Positions 1 through 6,126 of a stretch of DNA of 11,424 bases are shown in pieces. The DNA is from an uncultured bacterium. Lineage in GTDB: Bacteria; Actinomycetota; Coriobacteriia; Coriobacteriales; Eggerthellaceae. Below the pieces are notes generated by a model. That model was given only the letters and a program-made list of their open reading frames with translations, searched no databases and was not told the DNA's origin. Position numbers and translations under genes: made by a program. The stretch is from NCBI GenBank assembly GCA_947649215.1, contig CANSQW010000023.1, positions 1 to 11,424 of the forward strand, read 5' to 3'. Each line of letters begins with the position of its first letter. Position 1 is the first letter of the stretch.

Positions 1-199
1 CTGCCTGCGCTGGGCTGTGACCGACGCCGCCGTCCCGCGCGAGCTGGCCCTGCAGGATCCGCCCGCCGCCGCGGCTGACCTGGCGCTCGTCGCAAACGCG
101 ACGCTCGCCGACGATCCGGAGCGGGCCCTACCCGCGGCGACCCCCGCGCTCGCGGCCGCCGCGGCGCACTACGAGAGAGAAGGAACGATCGCGCCATGA
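1..199 (+). CDS. 3' end of an unidentified gene (partial)
   Basis: A reading frame open from the left edge (first full codon at base 2) runs to a TGA at 197-199. The visible tail of about 65 residues is rich in alanine and contains no motif I recognise. Its TGA overlaps the ATG of the following GntR gene in an ATGA arrangement, which is typical of translationally coupled genes in one operon. It is therefore probably the upstream member of the GntR/SPFH operon. The sequence is alanine-rich and GC-rich, so a chance open frame cannot be excluded. No function is proposed. Confidence 0.5.
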   Translation, partial: CLRWAVTDAAVPRELALQDPPAAAADLALVANATLADDPERALPAATPALAAAAAHYEREGTIAP

Positions 200-732
200 T
201 CAAGTTGGGAAAGACCATCCCCGCCGGGGACCTCTTCGAGCTGGACGAGAAGAGCAGCCTGCCCATCTGGCTGCAGCTCAAGAACCGCTTCATCTACCTC
301 ATCACGTCGGGTTACTACCTGCCGGGCGACCAGCTGCCCACCGTGCGCGGGCTCGCGGCCGAGGTGGAGATCAACTACAACACCGTCAGCAAGGTGTACC
401 AGAGCCTCGAGGAGGACGGCTACATCCGGTCGAAGCGCCGCCAGGGCGCCTTCGTGTGCGACGTGAGCGATAAGCCGGGCGTGTCCATCGCCGTCACGGC
501 CGAGATCGTCACGGCGGAGTACCTGCAGCGCTGCCAGGAGCTGGGCATGTCGCTGGAAGACATAGACGCGCAGTTCACGGCCAGCCTGGTGGAGGCCAAG
601 GCCAAGCGCGACCGAGACCAAGGAGCAAGCGATGAGGCGAAAGACCAGGGCGGCCGAGGGCGAGTCGTCGTATTCCCCCGCACCGCGGACGATGCAGGCC
701 AGCGCCAGCGTGCGGCCGGAGACGGGGCGTAG
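196..732 (+). CDS. GntR-family transcriptional regulator, YtrA-like
   Basis: This is a short one-domain regulator of 178 residues. A winged helix-turn-helix covers about residues 22-90, with the classic GntR signature PGDQLPTVRGLAAE (43-56), a recognition-helix segment NYNTVSKVYQSLEEDGYI and a basic wing (KRRQGAFV). Only a short helical tail (about 100-135) follows, with no large effector domain, as in the YtrA subfamily. Such proteins usually repress their own operon and adjacent membrane-protein or transporter genes. The start overlaps the preceding gene in an ATGA, with GAAGGA about ten bases upstream. From about residue 140 the frame runs through the start of the next gene for 101 nt, and its third-position GC drops. 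The last 35-40 residues are therefore probably unconstrained, or the result of a lost stop. Ligand and targets are unknown. Confidence 0.88.
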   Translation: MIKLGKTIPAGDLFELDEKSSLPIWLQLKNRFIYLITSGYYLPGDQLPTVRGLAAEVEINYNTVSKVYQSLEEDGYIRSKRRQGAFVCDVSDKPGVSIAVTAEIVTAEYLQRCQELGMSLEDIDAQFTASLVEAKAKRDRDQGASDEAKDQGGRGRVVVFPRTADDAGQRQRAAGDGA

Positions 733-1600
733 GCGCACCTCGCGCAACGGGGCGGTTGCCTTCACCGTCATCGTGTTCGCCCTGGCGGCTGCCGTCGTGT
801 GCGCCGTGGCCCAGGCGACGGTCGGCGTGGGGGCGGGAGCGCTTGTGGCGGCGGTGATCGTCGGCTGCCTGGCGGCGTCGTCGGTGCACGTCGTGATGGA
901 GTGGGAGAAGGCCGTCGTCATGCGCTTCGGCAAGTTCAACCGCGTGGCCGGGCCGGGCATCGTGTTCACCTGGCCCATCGTCGAGTTCTACACGCTGCGC
1001 GTGGACCAGCGCGTCATCGCCACCTACTTCGGCGCCGAGGAGACGCTCACGAGCGACCTCGTGCCCGTGAACGTGGACGCCGTCGTGTTCTGGATGGTGT
1101 TCTCGGCGAAGAAGGCGGCCATCGAGGTGGAGGACTACGCGAGCGCCGTGTCGTGGATGTCCCAGGCCATGCTGCGCAAGGCCATCGGCCGCGCGACGCT
1201 TGCCGAGGTGGCCGCGCGCCGCGACCAGCTGGACGCCGAGCTCAAGGATGTGCTGGAGGAGAAGCTGGCCGACTGGGGCATCGCCGTCATGGACGTGGAG
1301 GTACGCGACATCGTGGTGCCCAAGGAGCTCCAGGCGTCCATGGCTGCCGAGGCCGTGGCCACGCGCGAGCGCAACGCCCGCATGATCATGGCCGAGGCCG
1401 AGCGCGACATCTCCGAGATGCTCCGCGACGCCTCCGAGGTGTACGACGGCGACGCCGAGGCCCTGCGCCTGCGCACCATGCACCTGGCCTTCGAGTCGGT
1501 CAAGCAGTCCGGCGGCACCCTCGTCATCCCGAGTGCCTTCAGCGAGGGCTTCGCCCCCGACCCCGAAGCTGCCAAGGCCACCCAGAACCCCGCAAGCTAG
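632..1600 (+). CDS. SPFH/band-7 (slipin/stomatin-like) membrane protein
   Basis: This 322-residue protein has a basic, disordered N-terminus (1-40), two closely spaced hydrophobic segments (about 41-60 and 66-83) and then an SPFH/band-7 domain (about 84-260). Slipin hallmarks are visible: WEKAVVMRFGKFNRVAGPGI, the FTWPIVE turn, the DLVPVNVDAVVFW strand, and a helical stretch with REVRD-like VEVRDIVVPKELQASMAAEAVATRERNA-type sequence (split here at about 233-260). Family members oligomerise at membranes, organise microdomains and often act with proteases or stress regulators. The specific role here is unknown. The start at 632 has AGGAG six bases upstream. The ATG at 692 is a possible shorter start but has no better site. 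The gene overlaps the GntR gene and probably shares its transcript, so GntR control is likely. It ends before a strong terminator. Confidence 0.88.
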   Translation: MRRKTRAAEGESSYSPAPRTMQASASVRPETGRRRTSRNGAVAFTVIVFALAAAVVCAVAQATVGVGAGALVAAVIVGCLAASSVHVVMEWEKAVVMRFGKFNRVAGPGIVFTWPIVEFYTLRVDQRVIATYFGAEETLTSDLVPVNVDAVVFWMVFSAKKAAIEVEDYASAVSWMSQAMLRKAIGRATLAEVAARRDQLDAELKDVLEEKLADWGIAVMDVEVRDIVVPKELQASMAAEAVATRERNARMIMAEAERDISEMLRDASEVYDGDAEALRLRTMHLAFESVKQSGGTLVIPSAFSEGFAPDPEAAKATQNPAS

Positions 1601-1659
1601 CTGGCCCATCCGCCCGCGCCGCCTCGAGGCTCACCGGGGTGCACCTGGCACCCGGCTCC

Positions 1660-1694
1660 AAGGGCCCGGCGACACCCCGTCGCCGGGCCCTTTT
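1660..1694. terminator. Intrinsic terminator between convergent genes
   Basis: A perfect 14-bp inverted repeat has arms at 1660-1673 and 1679-1692, a five-base loop (ACCCC), and a short TTTT at 1691-1694 that partly overlaps the stem. It lies 60 nt after the SPFH stop and just beyond the end of the minus-strand toxin gene. It should mainly terminate the plus-strand operon. On the minus strand only a weak T run follows, so two-way function is uncertain. Confidence 0.8.
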
Positions 1695-1705
1695 CGCGTG
1701 CCGGG

Positions 1706-2179
1706 CTACTCCCACGCGACGGTCTCGTAGGCGATGCCCCGTTCGCTCTCCAGGTAATCGAAGAACGCCTGCGGCGAGAGCGCCCGCACGCGGCTCGCGT
1801 CGAAGCCGCGTGCATCGCGGGTGATCAGGAAGCTCGCGCCCACCTTCTCCGCCGCGATGGACACCAGGCAGTCCTCGAAGTCCTCCCATGCGCGCTCGCA
1901 GGCCGTCGCTATGTCCGCGCCGTCAATCGAGCAGATGCTCAGCCAGCCCAGGCTCTCGCGGAAGGCGGCCTGCACGTCCGCGCTCGGGTGCCTTCGCGAT
2001 AAGACGTGGAACACGTCGGTGAACGACTTGGCCGACGCCCATAGCTCCACGTCGCCGAACGAGCTGGCGAGCATGAGCTGGCGGGCGCAGTCGAAGTGCG
2101 GATCGCGCTCCTGGAAGAAGTCGATGAGGATGTTGGTGTCAACCAAGATGCGCGGCGTAGCGCTCGGCGCGTGCGTCAT
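1706..2179 (-). CDS. PIN-domain toxin (PIN_3-type ribonuclease)
   Basis: This 157-residue protein is essentially one PIN domain, a Mg-dependent RNase fold used by VapC-like toxins. It opens with ILVDTNILIDFF (catalytic Asp14). The central EDFEDCL segment supplies Asp103 and neighbouring acids, and LITRDARGFD supplies Asp122 and Asp127. The ending ALSPQAFFDYL matches the usual VLTPEEFL-like tail of the PIN_3 subgroup. The start at 2179 was chosen because AAGGAG lies about seven bases upstream. An ATG at 2209 in the same frame would add ten residues but has no ribosome-binding site. The gene begins inside the antitoxin gene (41-nt overlap), so translation is probably coupled. It is expected to cleave a cellular RNA when free of the antitoxin; the target is unknown. 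Confidence 0.85.
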   Translation of the reverse strand: MTHAPSATPRILVDTNILIDFFQERDPHFDCARQLMLASSFGDVELWASAKSFTDVFHVLSRRHPSADVQAAFRESLGWLSICSIDGADIATACERAWEDFEDCLVSIAAEKVGASFLITRDARGFDASRVRALSPQAFFDYLESERGIAYETVAWE

Positions 2180-2459
2180 TGAGCTGCTCCTTGAAGGTTC
2201 GGCGGTCATCGGGCTCGGTTGCGCCCATCCGCATGACGGCTAGGGACGACCGCAGCCGATCCCTCTGCTCCGCGGTGGGGACGCGCCGGCCGGGGGAGGG
2301 CCCCTCGGCCGCGCCGTTGCGCGGCAGGCTCCGCTCGGCCAGCAGGTACGCGTAGGCGGCGTTCACCAGCTGGGTGGGCGTCGCCCCTATCTCGCGGAGC
2401 ACCGCCGCCCCCTGCTCCTTGATCTCCGCAGGAACCCGCGCCGTGACGATGGCGTCCAT
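2139..2459 (-). CDS. RelB/DinJ-like ribbon-helix-helix antitoxin
   Basis: This 106-residue protein has an N-terminal ribbon-helix-helix region (about 4-45). VTARVPAEIKEQGAAVLREI followed by GATPTQLVNAAYAYLLAERSLP matches the RelB/DinJ pattern of a DNA-binding strand, helix, turn and helix ending in LP. The remaining 60 residues are polar and charged, and this tail probably wraps and neutralises the PIN toxin. The start at 2459 has a very strong GAAGGAGGG six bases upstream. A longer in-frame start at 2600 would read through the promoter and is rejected. The gene is first in a two-gene operon with the toxin overlapping its 3' end. Antitoxins of this kind normally repress their own promoter, and repeated sites over the -10 region support that here. 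A RelB-type partner for a PIN toxin is a mixed pairing. Confidence 0.82.
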   Translation of the reverse strand: MDAIVTARVPAEIKEQGAAVLREIGATPTQLVNAAYAYLLAERSLPRNGAAEGPSPGRRVPTAEQRDRLRSSLAVMRMGATEPDDRRTFKEQLNDARAERYAAHLG

Positions 2460-2473
2460 GGCTACCCTCCTTC

Positions 2474-2519
2474 GTAATACGGTAATACCGAGTATACCCC
2501 TTTCGGCCAAGGGAGGAAA
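2474..2519 (-). promoter_or_regulatory. Toxin-antitoxin promoter with probable autorepressor sites
   Basis: On the minus strand a good -10 box TATACT (2496-2491) lies about 30 bases before the antitoxin ATG; the -35 region near 2514-2519 is weak. On the plus strand, GTAATAC occurs at 2474-2480 and 2482-2488 (eight-base spacing), and the related GTATAC is at 2492-2497. Repeats spaced in this way over the -10 and start site suit a ribbon-helix-helix repressor, probably the antitoxin itself. The assignment is inferred from sequence only. Confidence 0.55.
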
Positions 2520-2566
2520 CCACCCGAGGAAACTCCCTGCAAGGCCGCGTCTGCCCCTTTTTTGAC

Positions 2567-2580
2567 CTGCGGTAACGCAG
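2567..2580. repeat. Small palindrome of unknown role
   Basis: CTGCG-GTAA-CGCAG is a perfect five-base-pair inverted repeat with a four-base loop. It sits between the toxin-antitoxin promoter and the first operator, just after a run of six T. It is too weak for a terminator in either direction (no T run downstream) and could be a protein site or chance. Apart from this and the toxin-antitoxin promoter, I see nothing in 2460-2592. Confidence 0.3.
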
Positions 2581-2592
2581 TTATCGACACAG

Positions 2593-2655
2593 TTTGTCAT
2601 AGATTGTCATACAAAACTTGTTGACGGGGGGGGGCTCTATGACAGACTAGGGCAA
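2593..2655 (+). promoter_or_regulatory. Operator/promoter of oxidoreductase operon 1
   Basis: The left arm TTGTCATAGATTGTCATA (2594-2611) is two tandem TTGTCATA-like half-sites. The right arm at 2638-2655 (TATGACAGACTAGGGCAA) is its inverted counterpart, degraded in the outer half-site. The 26-base spacer holds a -35-like TTGACG (2621-2626) followed by a run of nine G (2626-2634). The same layout recurs at 7922-7985 before the second operon, which argues for a real binding site for a dimeric or tetrameric regulator. No clear -10 box at normal spacing is visible, so transcription may depend on an activator. The regulator is not in this window. Confidence 0.72.
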
Positions 2656-2657
2656 GA

Positions 2658-2674
2658 AGAATCCGGCCGATTCT
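2658..2674 (+). promoter_or_regulatory. Conserved palindrome AGAATC-CGGCC-GATTCT, copy 1
   Basis: A six-base-pair inverted repeat with a five-base centre lies directly after the operator. The 22 bases at 2653-2674 are identical to 7983-8004. It could be a second protein site near the transcription start or a hairpin at the 5' end of the mRNA. The exact conservation, in contrast to unrelated sequence downstream, points to function. Confidence 0.6.
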
Positions 2675-2916
2675 ACGTGCAGAGGACATGACAGCCGCGC
2701 AGCCCGGGGAGCGGCGAGGGGAGGCATCCCGTCGCACAGGCGCGCTGTCTGAGGAGGGAAGCACCGCAGGAGACGCGGCGGCGCCGAGCGCGTCGGCGTC
2801 AGCGTGGCGGCCAGCTCCTTTCCGTCCAGCCAGAGGAGGGACCATGGACTTCCCCCGCGGCGCGGTCCGACGAGGGCCAGCCGGGAAGTCATGGCTGTTC
2901 AAAGGAGAGGAAGACT
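2675..2916 (+). other. Long 5' leader of operon 1
   Basis: About 240 nt separate the conserved palindrome from the first oxidoreductase ATG. The stretch is GC-rich and contains a hairpin with arms near 2780-2787 and 2793-2800 (loop GCGCG, one G-U pair) and a smaller one (ACAG/CTGT, 2736-2748). It also holds the candidate leader peptide that starts at 2844. No riboswitch class that I know is recognisable. It does not resemble the leader of operon 2 in sequence. Confidence 0.4.
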
Positions 2917-2927
2917 ATGAGTGGTAA
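2844..2927 (+). CDS. Candidate 27-residue leader peptide
   Basis: A short frame begins at ATG 2844 with a strong GAGGAGGG three to four bases upstream. It encodes a small charged peptide (starting MDFPRG, ending EEDYEW) and stops with TAA at 2925-2927, overlapping the first eleven bases of the catalytic-subunit gene in another frame. Its translation would carry ribosomes onto the real start at 2917 and could couple or tune expression. The peptide resembles nothing I know, and the purine-rich site could be chance in such DNA. Confidence 0.25.
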   Translation: MDFPRGAVRRGPAGKSWLFKGEEDYEW

Positions 2928-5448
2928 CACCCTTACCCGCCGCTCGTTCCTGAAGACGACCGGAGTAGCCGCCGGGGCCACGTGCCTAGGCGCCGGGTCG
3001 CTCGGAGTGCTGCGGGCCTACGCCGACGACCAGGACGAGAAGCCTGGCGCTGGCGAGCAGCTGTTCAACTGCAACTGCCGATCCAACTGCATGGGCTCGT
3101 GCCGCCTGCTCGCCCACGTGCGGGACGGCAAGCTCGTGAAGCTGTCCCCCGGCGGCTACGAGGAGCCCGGCTACACCGGCTGCTGCCTGAAGGGGCTGTC
3201 CTATGTGGAGCGCATCTACAGCCCCACTCGCATCCAGTACCCCATGCGCCGCGTGGACGGCACCGAGCGCGGCGCCGGCCAGTGGGAGCGCGTGACCTGG
3301 GACGAGGCCATCGCTGAGATCGCCCAGAAGATCCAGGAGACCGTCGACCAGTACGGCCCCAAGGCCGTCGCCTTCGACGCGGCCTCGGGCAACTACGGCT
3401 ACATCAACGGCGTCTACGGCCTGTTCCCGCGCCTTGCCGCGTGCCTCGGCGCCATCAAGACGGCGGCGTGCTATGACTACGCGGCCGGCCACGGCATCGA
3501 CCGCGTGCTCGGCACCGGCGACTGGCAGTACTGCAACGAGCCCAACAGCGTGCTCGACTCGTCCATGGTGGTGGTGTGGGGCACCAACCCCGTGTTCACC
3601 CACCCGCACAGCTGGCGCTGGATCCAGTGGGCGAAGGAGAAGGGCACGAAGGTGGTCACCATCGACCCCATCAAGTCCGCCACCGCCCATCGCTCCGACG
3701 AGTACATTCGCGTGAACCCGGGCCACGACGGCTACCTGGCGCTGGCCATGGCGAACTACGTCATCGAGAACGACCTGGTGGATGACGCGTTCATCGCCGA
3801 TCGCTCCAACGCCGCCTTCCTCGTGCGTCAGGACACCAAGCGCCACCTCTCCACGGCCAACTGGCCCGCGGAGTCGGCCCAGGCCTACGCCGATGCCGTG
3901 GCCGCTGCCAAGGAGAAGTACGCGGCCCAGGGGCCCACGGCCGTGGCTGCTGCCGTGGCCGCCATCCCCATCGACTACTACGTGTGGGATAACGCCACTG
4001 GCTCCATCGTCCTGCTGGACGACGCGGCCGATCCGGCCATGGAGGGCTCGTTCGCCACGCCTGATGGCATCGCGCTCGACACGTCCTACTCGCTGCTCAA
4101 GGATCAGCTGGCGCAGTACTCCGTCGCCGAGGCCGCGCGCCTGACCGGCCTCACGGAGGACTTCATCGTCGAGTTCACCGAGCGCTTCGCCGCCGAGGAC
4201 GCCGTGTCGGTCAACATCACCTACGGCCTCGACCACTACCTCAACGGCTACCACAACACCTGGGCCATCGCCATCCTCATGGCGCTCACGGGCAACCTGG
4301 CCAAGCCGGGCGCGGGCTTCACCGGCGTGTTCACCACCCGTTGGTCTCCCGAGACGCTGGGGCTGTGGGTCACCAAGGAGTACAAGGGCCTCAACGCCAC
4401 CATCCCGTTCGGCCTCATGCCCGAGATCGTGGCCACCCAGTCGCTCAACGGCAAGCCCTTCCCCATGAAGACCATGATCTCCTACTGCGCCAACCCCGCC
4501 AGCAACCTGGGCGGGCAGCGCGAGTTCCTCGACCGCCTGCTGCCGAACCTCGACTACTACGTGGTCATCGACATGGAGATGACCGACTCGGCCCAGCACG
4601 CCGACATGGTGCTGCCGGCCACGTCCTGGTACGAGGTGGAGGACATCCGCGCCGGCTACAACAACCCCTACACCATCTTCCAGGAGAAGGCCATCGAGCC
4701 CCTCTACGAGAGCAAGCCGGACTCCGAGATCGCCTACCTGCTCGGCCGCGCGCTCGGGTTCGAGGCGTCGTTCCCCGAGGGCGATGACATCAACACCTGG
4801 GGCGCCATCCTGTTCAGCAACGCGGCCTCCAAGGCCAAGGGCCTCACGCTCGAGCGCTTCCGCCAGGAGAAGGTCATTCAGACCACGGGCACGCCGGGCG
4901 AGTCGTTCATCACGGGCATGACCTCGCCCTTCACCACCGAGAAGGGCCGCGTGCGCCTGTACACCGACAACCCCAAGCCGCGCCTGGACTACGGCCAGGA
5001 CCTCTCCGACCGCGTGGACGGCGAGCATCTGGTGTACTACCGCGACCCGGAGGAGTGCGGCGTCGACAGCCCGCTGGCCGAGAAGTACCCGCTCGTGTAC
5101 CTGCAGGAGCACTCCCGCTTCCGCGTGCACACCCAGTGGGGTCGCGTGCCGCTGCTGCGCGAGCTCGATCCCGAGCCGCTGGCCAAGGTCAACGGCAAGG
5201 ACGCGGCTGCCCGCGGCGTGACCACGGGTGATCTGGTGGAGGTCTATAACGACCGCGGTCACTGCGTGGTGAAGTGCCTCGTCGACGAGTCCATCGCGCC
5301 GGGCGTCGTCTCCATCCCCAAGGGCTGGCAGCGTGACCAGTTCATCGAGGGCGGCTACCAGGAGATGTCCCAGCCGGGCATGGATCCGTACCCCTCTGCC
5401 GCGTCGTTCTACGACGCTCGCGTCAACTTCAGGAAATGGGAGGCTTAA
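2917..5448 (+). CDS. Tat-exported molybdopterin oxidoreductase, catalytic subunit 1 (DMSO-reductase superfamily)
   Basis: This 843-residue catalytic subunit begins with a twin-arginine signal (TRRSFLKTT at 7-15, hydrophobic core, likely cleavage after AYA at 36), so it works outside the membrane. A [4Fe-4S] site follows: Cys54-x3-Cys58-x3-Cys62-x27-Cys90. The molybdopterin domain spans about 100-600 and includes VVVWGTNPVFTH, VVTIDPIKSATAHRSDEYIRV and DMVLPATSWYEVED. The dinucleotide-binding C-terminal domain (about 715-840) includes VEVYNDRGH and SIPKGWQRDQ. The segment CYDYAAGHGID (185-195) probably lies at the metal; Asp187 is a possible ligand, but this is not certain. The start has AAAGGAGAGGAAG just upstream. 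It is first in a three-gene operon with its Fe-S and membrane partners. The superfamily reduces or oxidises many small molecules, and the substrate here is unknown. Confidence 0.93.
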   Translation: MSGNTLTRRSFLKTTGVAAGATCLGAGSLGVLRAYADDQDEKPGAGEQLFNCNCRSNCMGSCRLLAHVRDGKLVKLSPGGYEEPGYTGCCLKGLSYVERIYSPTRIQYPMRRVDGTERGAGQWERVTWDEAIAEIAQKIQETVDQYGPKAVAFDAASGNYGYINGVYGLFPRLAACLGAIKTAACYDYAAGHGIDRVLGTGDWQYCNEPNSVLDSSMVVVWGTNPVFTHPHSWRWIQWAKEKGTKVVTIDPIKSATAHRSDEYIRVNPGHDGYLALAMANYVIENDLVDDAFIADRSNAAFLVRQDTKRHLSTANWPAESAQAYADAVAAAKEKYAAQGPTAVAAAVAAIPIDYYVWDNATGSIVLLDDAADPAMEGSFATPDGIALDTSYSLLKDQLAQYSVAEAARLTGLTEDFIVEFTERFAAEDAVSVNITYGLDHYLNGYHNTWAIAILMALTGNLAKPGAGFTGVFTTRWSPETLGLWVTKEYKGLNATIPFGLMPEIVATQSLNGKPFPMKTMISYCANPASNLGGQREFLDRLLPNLDYYVVIDMEMTDSAQHADMVLPATSWYEVEDIRAGYNNPYTIFQEKAIEPLYESKPDSEIAYLLGRALGFEASFPEGDDINTWGAILFSNAASKAKGLTLERFRQEKVIQTTGTPGESFITGMTSPFTTEKGRVRLYTDNPKPRLDYGQDLSDRVDGEHLVYYRDPEECGVDSPLAEKYPLVYLQEHSRFRVHTQWGRVPLLRELDPEPLAKVNGKDAAARGVTTGDLVEVYNDRGHCVVKCLVDESIAPGVVSIPKGWQRDQFIEGGYQEMSQPGMDPYPSAASFYDARVNFRKWEA

Positions 5449-5451
5449 ATC

Positions 5452-6072
5452 ATGCGCTACGGTTTTGCGATTGACACGAAGCGGTGCATCGGCTGCCACA
5501 CCTGCTCGACGGCCTGCCGCATCGAGAACAACCTGCCCAACGGCGTGTGGTGGAACCGCGCGCTCACCGAGGGCGGCCCTGAGATGGACACGCCGGCGGG
5601 CGAGTTCCCCGACGTGACGATGACCTACCTGACGGTGGCCTGCCAGCACTGCGATAACCCGGCCTGCGTCAAGGTGTGCCCCGTGGGCGCCACCTACAAA
5701 GACCCCGAGACCGGCGTGGTGCGCCAGGACTACGACAAGTGCATCGGCTGCCGCATGTGCATGGCGGCCTGCCCCTACACGGGTGTGCGCTCCTTCAACT
5801 GGGAGGAGCCGCAGCACACGATCGACTTCGCCGTGGGCGACGCCGACGCCGCGCCGCACCAGAAGCACGTGGTGGAGAAGTGCACGATGTGCTGGCATCG
5901 CCTGGCGAAGGGCGAGGAGCCCATGTGCGTGAAGACGTGCCTGGCCCGTGCTCGCTTCTGGGGCGATCTGGACGATCCTGAGTCCGAGGTGGCCACGCTC
6001 GTGCGCGAGCGCTCCTACAAGCAGCTGCTCGCCGACGAGGGCACCAAGCCGTCCGTGTACTACCTGGTGTAG
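5452..6072 (+). CDS. Four-cluster ferredoxin subunit 1 (DmsB/PsrB-like)
   Basis: This 206-residue electron-transfer subunit has sixteen cysteines in four sets: 12/15/18/22, 64/67/72/76, 97/100/103/107 and 144/147/159/163. These are enough for four [4Fe-4S] clusters arranged as in DmsB, PsrB and NrfC. It passes electrons between the membrane subunit and the molybdenum subunit. It has no signal peptide and is expected to be co-exported with the Tat-bearing partner, as is known for DmsAB. GGGAGG lies eight bases before the ATG, and only three bases separate it from the upstream gene. Residues 64-120 and 164-206 are almost identical to the second copy at 10747-11367, while the first 63 residues are only a little over half identical. 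Confidence 0.94.
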   Translation: MRYGFAIDTKRCIGCHTCSTACRIENNLPNGVWWNRALTEGGPEMDTPAGEFPDVTMTYLTVACQHCDNPACVKVCPVGATYKDPETGVVRQDYDKCIGCRMCMAACPYTGVRSFNWEEPQHTIDFAVGDADAAPHQKHVVEKCTMCWHRLAKGEEPMCVKTCLARARFWGDLDDPESEVATLVRERSYKQLLADEGTKPSVYYLV

Positions 6073-6126
6073 TTCCTGATGCGGCGCGTCGTATGCCTGG
6101 CGCGCCGCCTTCTGAAGGAGATACTT

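Noticed and set aside
575..1609. A 344-codon minus-strand frame opposite the SPFH gene
   Set aside because: It is rich in Gly, His and Leu with no recognisable domain. The plus-strand frame has the SPFH signature.
2581..2589. TTATCGACA resembling a DnaA box
   Set aside because: It is one mismatch from the consensus and occurs singly, with no cluster or AT-rich unwinding region, so there is no support for an origin.
2460..2600. N-terminal extension of the antitoxin to an ATG at 2600
   Set aside because: It would read through the promoter repeats. The ATG at 2459 has a near-perfect ribosome site, and the family domain starts there.
2675..2916. Possible molybdenum-cofactor riboswitch in the leader
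   Set aside because: The gene context invited it, but I could not find the expected conserved core in either leader.
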